Notes under the pieces: model-generated
Seen by the model: only the letters and a program-made list of their open reading frames with translations
What the model was told of the DNA's origin: nothing
The model's database searches: none
Shown: positions 33,120-43,410 of the stretch, piece after piece
Position numbering within the stretch: position 1 is the stretch's first letter
How the letters are laid out: every line of letters begins with the position of its first letter
Position numbers and translations under genes: made by a program
DNA from: Bettongia penicillata ogilbyi
Taxonomy: Eukaryota > Chordata > Mammalia > Diprotodontia > Potoroidae
Reading direction: 5' to 3'
DNA: 64,000 nt
Assembly (NCBI GenBank): GCA_023548195.1
Contig: JAJHZJ010000696.1
Location: forward strand, 474,001 to 538,000

Positions 33120-33945
33120 ATCTTTTTGTCACTCTTTCTACTGATAAATAAAACCTTTTTTTTTTCAAAAAGGCTAATAAAATTGGTAAACCATTCCATA
33201 ACTTTATTGAGAAACAGAAAAAATCCAAATCAACAATTAAAAAAAAAGACAAATTCACAAGAAAGGAAATTATTTAAAAAAAAATAAAAACTATACATAA
33301 TTATTTATACACATATACATAATTAATCATAATCAGCACAACGAAGAATTTAAAGAGAATTGATTAATATTTGCAAATAGAAAATAACTTAACTAATAAA
33401 ACAAGAGCAATCCTAACTGACTCTCAGAAAAAGCCATTGAGAAAGGTATGATTCAATTGCAAAGTGGAAAGACAGAGGCAGCAAACAGAGGAAAGCCCTA
33501 GCATCGAACTAGACCAGATGGAGTTGCAAATGAACCAAATCAAACATTTAAATAGCAAATGAATACCCAGACAACATAATTATTTTAAAAAAGAGAGACA
33601 AGAGCAAGTTCTTTTTATGAGATTAATATGGTCCTGATACCCAACATGCTGAAAGATATAGAAAAAAAGAGAACTCTATACAATTAAGCAAATGAATTTT
33701 AGTAAAAACACATTTTAAAAGAAATCCTTGCAAGGAAAATGTAACACTATAGGCACAAATAATTCATTATGACCAAGTTGAATTCCTACCAAGGATACAA
33801 GATGGTTTAACAATAGGAAAACTATTAGCATGGTTAATAATAAAAGCAACAAAGATAAAAATCATATGACTATTTCAATAGAGAAAATAAACATTCCTCT
33901 TTGCAGATGGCATGATAGTCTACTTAGAAAACCCCAGTAATTATT
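33120..33945 (+). mobile_element. L1 ORF2 fragment (RT), sense
   Basis: Sense ORF2 ending in RT. GACCAAGTTGAATTCCTACC, ATAGGAAAACTATTAGCATG and ATCATATGACTATTTCAATAG are consecutive RT blocks. The segment encoding LFADGMIVYLENP (33,898-33,935) contains the catalytic box, in which FADD reads FADG. Internal deletions are obvious: the span between endonuclease linker and RT is far shorter than normal. It stops exactly where antisense L1 begins. Confidence 0.75.
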
Positions 33946-35482
33946 TATTCAGTTCCCCATATATTTCAGAAATGATATCTTTACCCAAGAAACTTGCCAC
34001 AAAAAAGTTTCTCAGGTTCTTGCTTTCCTTCTAATTTGGAGTGCATTATTTTTTGCTTGTGCAAAGACTTTTTGATTTAACATAATCAAAATTATCCATT
34101 TTATATCAAGCAATATTTTCTATCTCTTGTTTGGTCATAAACTCTTCTGTTATCCATAGATCTGGCAGGTGCATTTTTTCCATGCTCCCCTAATTTACTG
34201 ATAATATTACTGCTTATATCTAAAACATATATCCATTTTAACCTTGTCTCAGTATATGACATGAGATATTGAGCTACTTTCTACCAAACTGCTTTATATT
34301 TTTTCCTAGCAGTTTTCAAATTCTCAAATGTTGAGTTTTCTAGCTCTATAAAATAATTTTTGGTACTTTGATTGACATACACTGAATAAGTGATTAATTT
34401 AGGTAGAATTATCCTTTTTATTGTATTGATTTGGCCTACCCATGAGCAATTCATATTTTCTAAATGTTTAGTTCTGACTTTATTTGTGTAAAACATGTTT
34501 TGCATTTGTGTTCATAGAATCCCTGGGTTTCTCTTGGCAGATAGACTTTCAAGTGTTCTATATTGCCTACAGTTATTTTAAATGGAATTTCTCTTTCTAT
34601 GTCTTGTTGCTGGACTGTGTTGGTAAGATGGAGGAATGACAATGATTTAGATGGCTTTATTTGATATCCTTCAACTCTGCTAAACTTGCTAATCATTTCA
34701 ATTAGTTTTTCAGCTGATTCCTTAGTATTCCCTAATTATACCATCATATAACTGCAATGAGTGATAGTTTTGTTCCCTCAATATCTATTTTTATTCCCTC
34801 AATTTCTTTTTCTTCTCATATGGCTATAGCTAACATTTCTGTTACAATATTGAATAATAAATTGATAATGGGAATCTTTGCTTTACCCCTGATCTTATTG
34901 GGAAGAATTCTAGTTTATTGTACATAATGCTGCTTATTAGCTTACCACTACATATTATACTACTTATTATAAATACTTGCTGATAGTTTTAGGCAGATAC
35001 TACTTATTTTCAGGAAAACTCCATTTATTCCTGTGCTTTCTAGTGTATTTTATAGGAATGAGTGTTATATTTAGTCAAAAACCTTTTCAGAATCTACTGA
35101 GATAATCACATGATTTGTTTTTGTTATTAATAGAGTCAACTATACTGATAGTTTTCCTAATACTGAACCTGCCCTGCATTCTGAGTATAACTCTCAGATT
35201 ACAGTGTATGATCGTTGTGATGTGATACTGTAATCTCCTTGCTAGTGTTTCATATAAAATTTCTGCATCAATATTCATTAGGAAAAGTGATCTATAATTT
35301 TCTTCTATTCTTGTTCTTCCAGGTTTATGCATCAGCACTGCATTTGTGTCATAAAAGTAACTTGCTAGGATTCCTTCCTTGCCTATTTTTCCAAATAGTT
35401 TATGTAGTTTGGGAATTAATACTTCTTTAAATATTTGATAGAATTCCCTTATGAATCCTTCTGGTCCTGGGATTTTTTTCTT
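33946..35482 (-). mobile_element. Antisense L1 ORF2, left part of split copy
   Basis: Runs on the minus strand from ORF2 C-terminal to RT. The frame 35,087-35,338 (-) reads [20 protein letters not shown], an RT block typical of L1. The run TCTGGTCCTGGGATTTTTTTC at 35,460 is where an ORF1-only element inserted; the same L1 resumes at 38,194. No 3'UTR is present at its left edge. Confidence 0.8.
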
Positions 35483-36330
35483 TTTTTCTTCTAATGTTCA
35501 TTTATTTATTTTTAGTTTTCAACATTCATTTCCACAAAATTTTAAGTTGCAAAATTTCTCCCCTTCTCTTCCCTGTCCACACCCCCTAATGCCTTGCATT
35601 CTGATTACACCTTCCCTCAGTATGACCTCCCTTCAATCACACTCCTCCCTTCCCTTATCCCCATCTTCTCTCTTTTCTCGAAGGGCAAAATAGATTTTTA
35701 TACACCATTACCAGTATTTCTTATTTCCTACTTATACACAAAAACAATACTCAACATTCATTCCTAATACTTTGAATTCCAGCTTCTCTCCCTCCCTCCC
35801 TCCCCACCCGTCCCCACTGAGAAGGCAGGTAATTCAATATAGGCTATATATGTGCAGTTTTGCAAAAGACTTCCATAATAATCATGTTGTGTAAGACTAT
35901 TTCCCTCCATCCTATCCTTCTCCCCATTTAATCTATTCTCTCTTTTGACCTTGTCCTTAGTCAAAAAGTGTTTACTCCTAATTACTCCCTTCTCTCATTT
36001 GCCCTCCATTCTATCATCTCCCTCATCCCACTTGTCCTCTTCTCCCTTACTTTCCTGCAGTATAAACTAGATTTCCATACCAAATTGAGTAAGCATACTA
36101 TTCCCTCATTAAGCTAAATGTGAAGAGAGTAAGCTTCACTTTTTCCCTCTCACCTCCTTCCTTTTCTCCTCCATTGAAAAAGCTTTTTCTTGCCTCTTTT
36201 ATGAGAGATAATTTGCCCCATTCTATCTCTTCCTTTCTCCTCCCAAAATATTCCTCTATCACCCCTTAATGTTATTTTTTAGATACCATGCTTGCTTATT
36301 CCACTCACCCTATGCTCTTTCTTTGTTTAT

Positions 36331-36375
36331 ACACACACACATACATACATATATACATATATGTGTGTATATATT
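36331..36375. repeat. (CA)n/(TA)n microsatellite
   Basis: Short mixed CA, CATA and TA tract inside the purine-rich 3' part of the ORF1-only element. Confidence 0.85.
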
Positions 36376-36497
36376 CTCTCCAATTGCCCAAATACTGAGA
36401 AAAGTCTCAAGAGTTACATATATTATCCTTTCCTGTAGGAATGTAAACAGTTCAACTTTAGAAAGTTCTTTATGATTTTTCTTTCTTGTTTACCTTT

Positions 36498-37464
36498 TCA
36501 TGCTTCTCTTGATTTCTGTGTTTGAAACTCAAATTTTCTATTCAGCTCTGGTCTTTTCATCAAGAAGGCTTGAAAGTCCTCTATTTCACTGAATGACCAT
36601 TTTTTCCCCTGAAGTATTATCCTCACTTTTGCTGGGTAGGTGATTCTTGGTTTTAATCCTAGTTCCTTTGACTCCTGGAATATCATAATCCAAGCCTTTT
36701 AATCCCATGATGTAGAAGCTGCCATACCCTGTGTTAACCTGATTGTCTTTCCATAATACTCAAATCATTTCTTTCTAGCTGCTTGAAGTATTTTCTCCTT
36801 GACCTGGGAACTCTGGAATTTGGCTCCAATATTTCTAGGAGTTCTTTTCAGGTCTCTTTGAGGAGGAAATGGGTGGATTCTTTCAATATTTATTTTGCCC
36901 TCTGGTTCCAGAATATCAGGGCACTTTTCCTTGATAATTTGATGAAAGATGATTTCTAGGTTCTTTTTTTGATCATGGCTTTCAGGTAGTCCCATAATTT
37001 TTAAATTGTCTCTCCTAGATTGATTTTCCAAATCAGTTGTTTTTCCAAAGAGAAATTTCACATTATCTTCTATTTTTTATTCTTTTGGTTTTCCTCTGTA
37101 ATTTCTTGATTTCTCATAAAGTCATTAGCTTCTGCCTAATTTTTAAATCTAATTTCCATTCTAATTTTTAAAGAACTATTTTATCAGTGAGATTTTGAAC
37201 TTCCTTTTCCATTTGACTAATTTTGCTTTTCAAAGCATTCTTGCCCTCAGTGGCTTTTTGGGCCTCTTTTGCCATTTGAGGTAGTCTGTTTCTAAAGGTG
37301 TTATTTTCTTCAACCTTTTTTGAGATCTCCATTACCAAGCAGTTGACTTGCTTTTCATGATTTTCTTGCATCACACTCATTTCTCTTCCCAATTTTTCCT
37401 CCACTTCTCTTACTTGATTTTTGAAATAATTTTTGAGCTCTTCCCTGTCCTGGGACCATTGCAT
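36498..37464 (-). pseudogene. L1-type ORF1 protein remnant
   Basis: About 322 codons in total, broken into three frames. 37,168-37,464: coiled coil with heptad-like spacing (starts MQWSQDREELKNYFK). 36,765-37,061: RNA-recognition motif domain (RRDNLKIMGLPESHDQ, then EPEGKINIERIHPFPPQRD). 36,498-36,686: C-terminal domain with ITYPAKVRIILQGKKWSF. Domain order and length match L1 ORF1p, an RNA-binding trimer that packages L1 RNA. Frameshifts separate the blocks, so it is inactive. Confidence 0.88.
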
Positions 37465-37499
37465 ATTTACTTTGGAGGTTTTAGATGCAGAAACTTTGA

Positions 37500-38193
37500 C
37501 TTTTATGTCTTCCCCAATGGTAAATATTGTTTTTCCTTGTCTGAAAGGATGGCAGAAAATAACTGTTCATCAAGAAAGTAACCTTCTATAATCTTAATTT
37601 TTTTCCCTTTTTTGGGACTTTTCCCAGCCAGTTACTTGACTTTTGAGTCCTTTGTCAAGAGGAGGATATACTCTGGTGTCCTGTAAGTTCTCAGTTCTTC
37701 CAAAGTGGCACAATTAAGAGAGAGGAGTGTATTCCTCTCTTGGCCTGTACAATGGTCTGGGAGCAACCAAAAACTTTTCTGCCCAGGAGCTACAATTAGA
37801 ATTCCCTCACCACAACCACTTCCAGCTCCAACATGGCAGTGCTCCTCTTCACCCCAGGCTGAGCTCAGGGATGAGATTCATATCAGTGGCTCAATTCCCC
37901 CAGGGGCGCTTGGCCTGAGGGTTCCACAAATGAAAGCTGCTGTTACAGTGGCTGCTGCTGGTGGTCTAAACCGTGCTCCCCTCTCCTGAGTGAAGGAGCC
38001 CTACCACTGACCTTTGAAACTGCCTGTGACGTTTGTGGATTGAGCAATCTGGGAGTTGCTGCTGCTGGTGGCTCTCTGAACCTTGTCCCTGCTGGGCTCC
38101 ATGTCCTGTTTGGGCTGCATTCTGCACTGGGCTGCTCTTCACACTGTATGCTGGGCTGGGTTGCACTCCACACTGAACTGGGTTGCACTCCCA
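37500..38193 (-). promoter_or_regulatory. L1-type 5'UTR (antisense copy)
   Basis: GC-richer than neighbouring L1 sequence and CAG/CTG-rich. Its part near 37,985-38,045 is the reverse complement of 38,818-38,880 in the second element (shared TTCAAAGGTCAGT against TTCAAAGATCAGT). L1 5'UTRs normally hold an internal promoter. The distal end carries a direct repeat CTGGGTTGCACTCC (38,156-38,169 and 38,178-38,191). The usual first bases of an L1 are missing, so this copy is slightly 5'-truncated or altered. Confidence 0.6.
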
Positions 38194-38335
38194 GATTTTT
38201 TTCTTAGGGAGTTCATTGATGATTTGTTCAATTTATTTTTCTAAAATAGGGTTAATTACAAATTCCATTTTCTCTTCTGCTAATCTGGGCAATTTATATT
38301 TTTATAAACATTCATCCATTTTGCAATATATAGCC
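38194..38335 (-). mobile_element. Antisense L1 ORF2, right part of split copy
   Basis: GATTTTTTTCTTAGGGAGTTC continues the L1 interrupted at 35,482. It ends where BovB sequence begins. Confidence 0.75.
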
Positions 38336-38520
38336 TTGCACTGCTTTTCCAATATTAAGCCAATCAATTGTTCTATGTTTGGTTCTAACTACTGCTTCTT
38401 GTCCCAAATACTTAAGAGACAAGTAGGATGATCAGGTACTCCCTTCTCTTTGAGAACTTACTACCTCTCACTGTGATCCACATAATCAAAAGTTAACTGT
38501 AGTCAATGAAACAGCAGTAG
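38336..38520 (-). mobile_element. BovB-type LINE, left part of split copy
   Basis: TTTGGTTCTAACTACTGCTTCTTG, then GTGATCCACATAATCAAAAG and AGTCAATGAAACAGCAGTAG match the antisense BovB RT region. It continues at 40,582 after the second ORF1-only element. Confidence 0.75.
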
Positions 38521-39413
38521 GGGGCAAAGTCAATATCACAGAGTAGAAACACAGACCTGCTATAGCTTTCCCCGCATAGCCCATAAAATACCTGCAAAAA
38601 TGACTCTAAACAAATCCTAGAGGAGCAGAAGCCACAAAACGACAGAGTGAAAGAGATTTCCAACCAAAGACAACCTGGAAGGCCAACAGGAAAGGTCTAT
38701 TGCACCAGTCTAGGAGCAGGTAGCAGCTCAGCTTTGGCAGCACCACACCACATGGACAGGACTGGAGCAGACTCAAGGGCATGGAATCATGGGTAGCAGT
38801 TGTGGTTCCCAGATTTCTCAACTCACAAATGCCAAAGACAGCTTCAAAGATCAGTGAGGGAGCTCTTTCACCCAGGTGAGAAGGGAGTGGGGTCTGGCCT
38901 TAGCCCCAGCACCAGGGTGGCAGCAGCCACTGTGGCAGCAGCATCCATTTTTGGAGCCCTCCACCTAAAGATCCTGGGGGGAAGTGAGCAGCCAGTCTGG
39001 GTCTCAGTCCTGAATGGTGGTCCTGGGGTGGACATGGTAGAGTTAGTGGAGGTTCTGGAGAGGGAATCCTACTCCCAGATCCTGGGGAAATAAGCCTGTG
39101 ATTGCTCCCAGACCAGAGTGCAGGCCAGGAGAGGAGTAAATTCCTCTCCCTTGATTGTGCCACCTTGGAGGAAATGAGAACTTATAGTTCCCTAGAGTAT
39201 GCCCTCCACTTGACAAAGGACTTTTGAGTAACTTTTTGAGAAAGCCAGTCAAGTTACTGGCTTGGAAAATGCCCCCAAAATGGAAAAAAATAAGATTATA
39301 GAAGGTTACTTTCTTGGTGAACAGGTATTTTCTTCCATCATTCCAGATGAGGAAGAATAATGCATACCATCAGAGGAAGTCAAGGCTTCTGCATCCAAAA
39401 CCTCCCAAAAAAA
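38521..39413 (+). promoter_or_regulatory. L1-type 5'UTR (sense copy)
   Basis: About 890 bp, GC-richer than the rest, starting at the element's first base. The segment CAATATCACAGAGTAGAAAC at 38,531 aligns with the L1 start where the YY1 site normally lies; that site is lost by substitutions. Minor frames through it (for example 38,800-39,093) belong to the untranslated region. Confidence 0.65.
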
Positions 39414-39415
39414 AT

Positions 39416-40368
39416 ATGCAATGGTCTCAGGCCACGGAAGATCTCAAAAAGGATTTTGACAATCAAGTAAGAGAGGTGGAGAAAAAAATTGGGAAAAGAA
39501 ATGAGAGAAATGCAAGAAATTCATGAAAAGCAAGTCAATAACTTGCTAAAGGAGACCCAAAAAATGCTGAAGAAAATCGCACCTTTGAAAATAGACTAAC
39601 CCAAATGGCAAAACAGGTCCAAAAAGCCAATGAGGAGAAGAACGCTTTAAAAATTGGCCAAATGGAAAAAGAGTTTCAAAAACTCACTGAAGAAAGTAAT
39701 TCTTTAAAGATTAGAATGGAGCAGATGGAAACTAATGACTTTATGAGAAACCAAGAAATTGTAAAACAAAACTAAAAGAATGAAACAGTAGAAGACAATG
39801 TGAAATATCTCAATGGAAAAAACAACTAATCTGGAAAATAGATCCAGGAGAGATAATTTAAAAATTATTTGTCTACCTGAAAGCCATGATTAAAGAAAAA
39901 ACCTAGACATCATATTCTTAAAAATTGTCAAGGAAAAGTGCCCTAATATTCTAAAACCAGAGGGTAAAATAGAAATGGAAAGAATTCACCAATCACGTTC
40001 TGAAAGAGACCTCAAAAGGAAAACTCCTAAGAATATGGTAGCCAAATTCCGGAGTTCCCAGGTAAAGGAAAAAAAATATTACAAGCAGTCAGAAAGAAAC
40101 AATTCAAGTATGGTGGAAATACAATCAGGATTATACAGAATTTAGCAGCTTCTACATAAAGGGATAGAAGGGCTTGGAATATATTATTCCAGGGGTCAAA
40201 GGAGATAGAACTAAAACCAAGAATCACCTACCCAGAAAAACTGAGCATAATGCTTCAGGGGGAAAAATGGAATTTCAATGAAATAGAGAACTTCTAAGTA
40301 ATCTTGTTGAAAAGAACAGAGCCAAATAGAATATTGGACTTTAAAATACAAGAATCAAGAGAAACATG
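39416..40368 (+). pseudogene. L1-type ORF1 protein remnant
   Basis: Starts MQWSQATEDLKKDFDNQVRE, matching the other copy's MQWSQDREELKNYF. Coiled-coil segment to about 39,780, then a decayed RNA-recognition domain (SRRDNLKIICLPESHD-like, 39,843-39,890) and C-terminal domain (PRITYPEKLSIMLQGEKW-like, 40,220-40,270). A stop follows KIQESRET at 40,366. Several frameshifts. Total span 953 bp compared with 967 bp in the antisense copy. Confidence 0.85.
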
Positions 40369-40581
40369 AAAAGAGTCATCAATATGAGAAAATGCCACAA
40401 ATAAACTGTCACAGATACCATGCAGAATGACAGCATATTCCTTCTTCCTAAAACGTATCATTCAAAGTTCACAAAACTAAGTAAGTGTAAATGACATTTA
40501 AATTCTTAAATTTTCAAATGATCATTTGGGTAAGTTTGTAGCATTTACACTTCTAAATAAGGCTTCAAACTGCAAAAAAAG

Positions 40582-41521
40582 ATGAAACAGAAGTAGATGT
40601 TTTGGTTTTTGTTTTGCCTTCCTGAAATTCCTTTGCTTTCCACATAATCCAGTGGGTGTTGGCAATTTGGTCTCTAGTTCTTCTGCCTCTTCAAAAATCA
40701 GCTCTGTTGGTAATTCTAGGTTCACATATTGCTAAAGCCTAGTTTGCAAAGTCTTAAATGAGTGCAATTTACAGTAATTTAGACATTTTTGTCGTTGTCC
40801 CTCTTTAGAATCTGGACATAAACTGGTATTTTCCAATCCATTGGTCACTGTTTAGTTTTCCAAATTAGCAACAGCATCTTTTAGGATCTAAAATAGCTCA
40901 GCTGTAATTCTGTCACTTCCACTAGCTTTATTGTTAGCTTTGCTTCCCACAGTCCAGTTCACTTCATTCTTCAGAATGCATGGCTCTAGATCAGTAACAA
41001 CACTATTAAGGTTATTAGTAATGTTATGATCTCTCTTGAATAATTCTGTATATTCTTGCCACTTCTTAATCTCTTCTACTCCTGTTAAATCCCTACAATT
41101 TTAGTCTTTTATTGTGTCCATTTTTGCATGAAACATTTCCTTGATATCTCTAACTTTTTTCAAAGTCTTTCCCATTCTACTGTTTTCTTCCATTTCTATC
41201 ATCATAAATGAAAAACGTATCTCTTCTTGTTATTCTCTGGAATTCTGCTTTCATTTGGATTTATTTTTCTCTTTTTCCTTTATTTTCCCCTTTCTCTCTT
41301 TTCTCAGTTATATGTAAAGCCCCATCAGATAGCCATTTTACTTTCTTACTCCTCTTTTTCTTTGGAATGTTTTGTCGTTGTTGCTTCTGCTGCCTCTGTT
41401 GTGAACCTCTGCCCATAGTTCTTCAGGCATTCTTTCTATCAGATCTAATCACTTAAATCTACTCATCACTTCTTATTCATATTCATATAGGATGTTATTC
41501 AGGTCATACCTATAGAGTCTG
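40582..41521 (-). mobile_element. BovB-type LINE, middle part of split copy
   Basis: Antisense BovB RT and endonuclease linker: GAAACAGAAGTAGATGTTTTG, GGTGTTGGCAATTTGGTCTC, AATGAGTGCAATTTACAGTA, ATTCTTGCCACTTCTTAATC, CAGATAGCCATTTTACTTTC. The order is collinear with BovB over about 900 bp. No open frame. A SINE interrupts it at 41,522. Confidence 0.85.
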
Positions 41522-41841
41522 CCAACTAGGTGGTGCAGTGGATAGAGCACCAGTGCAGAAGTCAGGAGAACCTGAGTTCAAATCTTACCTCAGACACTTG
41601 ACACTCACTAGCTGTGTGACCTGGGGCAAGTCACTTAACCCCAGTTGCCTCACCCTGGGTTATCTCCACTCATTCTGATGAATATCTGGTCACTGGATTC
41701 AGATGGCTCTGGAGAAGAAGTGAGACTGGTGACCTGCACAGCCCTCCCTTACTCAAAACAAAGTCAAGTGCAAGTCATGTCATTATTTCTCTGATGCCAT
41801 GGTCTTCTTAGGCAATAAAAGATGAACACACACAGAGTCTG
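41514..41841 (+). mobile_element. RTE-tailed SINE inserted in BovB, short TSD
   Basis: Body 41,522-41,833, about 312 bp, same family as 29,088-29,403: CAACTAGGTGGTGCAGTGG head, GAGTTCAAATCTTACC, and tail TGGTCTTCTTAGGCAATAAAAG. AGAGTCTG occurs at 41,514-41,521 and 41,834-41,841. Removing the SINE restores a collinear BovB sequence (CATACCTATAGAGTCTGATG), which confirms the junction. Confidence 0.88.
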
Positions 41842-41885
41842 ATGATTTTCCCTACTTTCTTCATTTTAAGTCTGACTCTTTAAAA
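41842..41885 (-). mobile_element. BovB-type LINE, right part of split copy
   Basis: GATTTTCCCTACTTTCTTC then TTTTAAGTCTGAC is the next stretch of antisense BovB after the SINE. Confidence 0.8.
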
Positions 41886-41990
41886 TGAGTATGACAATTG
41901 TACCTACTCAGTCACTAATACACAAGATAGTGTGTTAAAGCACTTTGTGAATTTTAAGTGCTATATAAACATTAGCTATTATTAAAAGAC
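41886..41990 (+). mobile_element. MIR-like SINE 3' end
   Basis: CACTTTGTGAATTTTAAGTGC then TATATAAACATTAGCTATTATTA is a MIR tail. A nearly identical stretch lies at 43,255-43,352. Confidence 0.6.
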
Positions 41991-41999
41991 TTTGTAGCT

Positions 42000-42220
42000 G
42001 TCCTCTACTCTTTCTCAGTAGTATGCTGGACACTTTCCAACCTGAGGAGCTCATCTTCCAGAGTCACATCTTTTGTTTTTTTAATATTGTCCATAGGGTT
42101 TTCTTCCCAAAGATATTGAAGTGGTTTCCATTTCCTTCAGCAGAGAAAGTTCTAACCTGTACTGGTGGAGGCAATGTCTTCAACCAAGAGCTCCCTAAAC
42201 CTGAGAAATTACAAGTTTAG
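42000..42220 (-). mobile_element. Possible BovB-related fragment
   Basis: CACTTTCCAACCTGAGGAGCTC, CCATAGGGTTTTCTTCCCAAAG and AAGTGGTTTCCATTTCC resemble the BovB-like end used in the BovB-tailed SINEs (GGGTTTTCTTGGCAAAGA). Identity beyond that is uncertain. Confidence 0.4.
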
Positions 42221-42439
42221 TTACTATTCCTATTTCTAGCACCTAGATGTGACTAGAATGTAGTAAGTGACAAATAAGTTTTCACTGAAAGATCGAATGA
42301 GACCACAATACCATGATACATTCTCACCTCTGTATCTTCCCTGTCCAAGTCCAAGGACAAATGAATCCCTGAACATAAAGAGAATGACTTCTGCCTCCAA
42401 GTGTCTCAGATATATACTAATGTGACTCAGCAGCCAGAT

Positions 42440-42650
42440 GTTCTGTATATAAAATCATATGTTCCTCATCTGTCACAACAGACAGCCTCTAAATATTCCA
42501 TCTCTTTGCCATGTCTGGAATGTTCTCCCTCCTCATCTCTACCTCCTGACCCTCTGGCTTCCTTTAAAATGCAGTTTAAATCCCACTTTCTACAGAAAGC
42601 CTTTTACAGTCCCTCTCTTAATTATTTCCTATAAATCCTTTCTATCTGTC

Positions 42651-42725
<75 letters not shown>

Positions 42726-42918
42726 TTCTTTCTATCCTATCCTATTTATCCTATCCTATATATCCTTGTTATTAAAAATTGGTTTGCTTTCATCCCCATT
42801 AGTTTGTGAGCATTATGAGGATAGAAACTGTATTTTCCCTCTTTTTGCATCTCCAGTGATTAGTAGAGTTCCTGGCACATAGTAGGTGCTTAATAAGCAT
42901 GTATTGATTGAAAGTAGT
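42440..42918 (+). mobile_element. L2 3' end carrying a microsatellite
   Basis: AATGTTCTCCCTCCTCATCTC, ATCCCACTTTCTACAGAAAGCC, TGTGAGCATTATGAGGATAG and CCTGGCACATAGTAGGTGCTTAATAAG follow L2 order. The (TA)n(GA)n tract at 42,651-42,725 interrupts it. Confidence 0.75.
42651..42725. repeat. (TA)n(GA)n compound microsatellite
   Basis: About 44 bp of TA (one break at 42,672-42,674) followed by about 31 bp of GA, inside L2 sequence. Confidence 0.95.
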
Positions 42919-43059
42919 ACCAAGATAGAGAGGATATCCATTCTTTATACATCCTCCAAAATGAAGCACCTTAAAAGAAATTCAGGCTATGCTCCCCCCA
43001 GTGCTCGCTAAGGGCCTGGACCCAAAGAAATTCTTATCAGGCAATTGGGTATAACTTAA

Positions 43060-43410
43060 TAAATCATAAAAATCATAGATTTTTTCAACTGAAAGGGAAC
43101 TCTTTTTGCAAACAAAGAAAGTGAATCTCAGAGAGACAGGTGGATAACATGTGCAGGATTTGAATTCAGAAAGTTATGTGGCCCTGGGCTCTAGTTTGTT
43201 CCTCTGTAAAATGAGGATGGTAATAACACCTGCCTCAGTTTCCCCATCTGTAAAATGGGAATGACAATTTCACCTACTCAGCCATCAGCACACAAGATAA
43301 CTTGTTAAGCACTTTGTAAACCTTAAGTGCTACATAAATACTAGTTATTATTAAGAGGCTTGCCCAGGATAATATAACTAGTGTGAAAGGCAGGATTGTT
43401 TTTTTAAGCC
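43060..43410. mobile_element. Core-SINE fragments in both orientations
   Basis: 43,060-43,165 is a reverse THER-like piece (GTGAATCTCAGAGAGACAGG, GGATTTGAATTCAG). 43,175-43,355 is a sense MIR (CTCAGTTTCCCCATCTGTAAAATGG, GCACTTTGTAAACCTTAAGTGC). A second reverse core piece (GAGGCTTGCCCAGG) ends near 43,400. Confidence 0.6.

Larger units (their letters stand above)
35471..38205 (-). mobile_element. ORF1-only (HAL1-like) element with 12-bp TSD
   Basis: Body 35,483-38,193, about 2.7 kb, antisense. GATTTTTTTCTT is duplicated exactly at 35,471-35,482 and 38,194-38,205. Read in sense: 5'UTR-like region (38,193-37,500), ORF1 (37,464-36,498), purine-rich region, then 3'UTR and A-rich tail at the left edge. 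There is no ORF2. HAL1 elements are known L1 derivatives keeping only ORF1 and borrowing ORF2 protein from L1; whether this is HAL1 proper or a deleted L1 is not settled. Two 3'UTR-like blocks (35,490-35,700 and 35,755-35,960) occur in tandem. Confidence 0.85.
38506..40596 (+). mobile_element. Complete ORF1-only (HAL1-like) element with TSD
   Basis: Body 38,521-40,581 (2,061 bp), sense, inserted in antisense BovB. ATGAAACAGCAGTAG (38,506-38,520) is repeated as ATGAAACAGAAGTAG (40,582-40,596), one mismatch in 15. It opens with GGGGCAAAGTCAATATCACAG, which corresponds to the canonical L1 start (GGGG...CAAGATGG), and closes with AAAAAAAG. 5'UTR 38,521-39,413; ORF1 39,416-40,368; 3'UTR about 213 bp. 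No ORF2. Start, tail and duplication are all present, so this is a full-length insertion and not a fragment. Confidence 0.9.

Noticed and set aside
33120..35482. Single L1 with a twin-priming 5' inversion
   Set aside because: Twin priming puts the inverted 5' part upstream of the 3' part; here the two pieces converge, so that mechanism does not fit simply.
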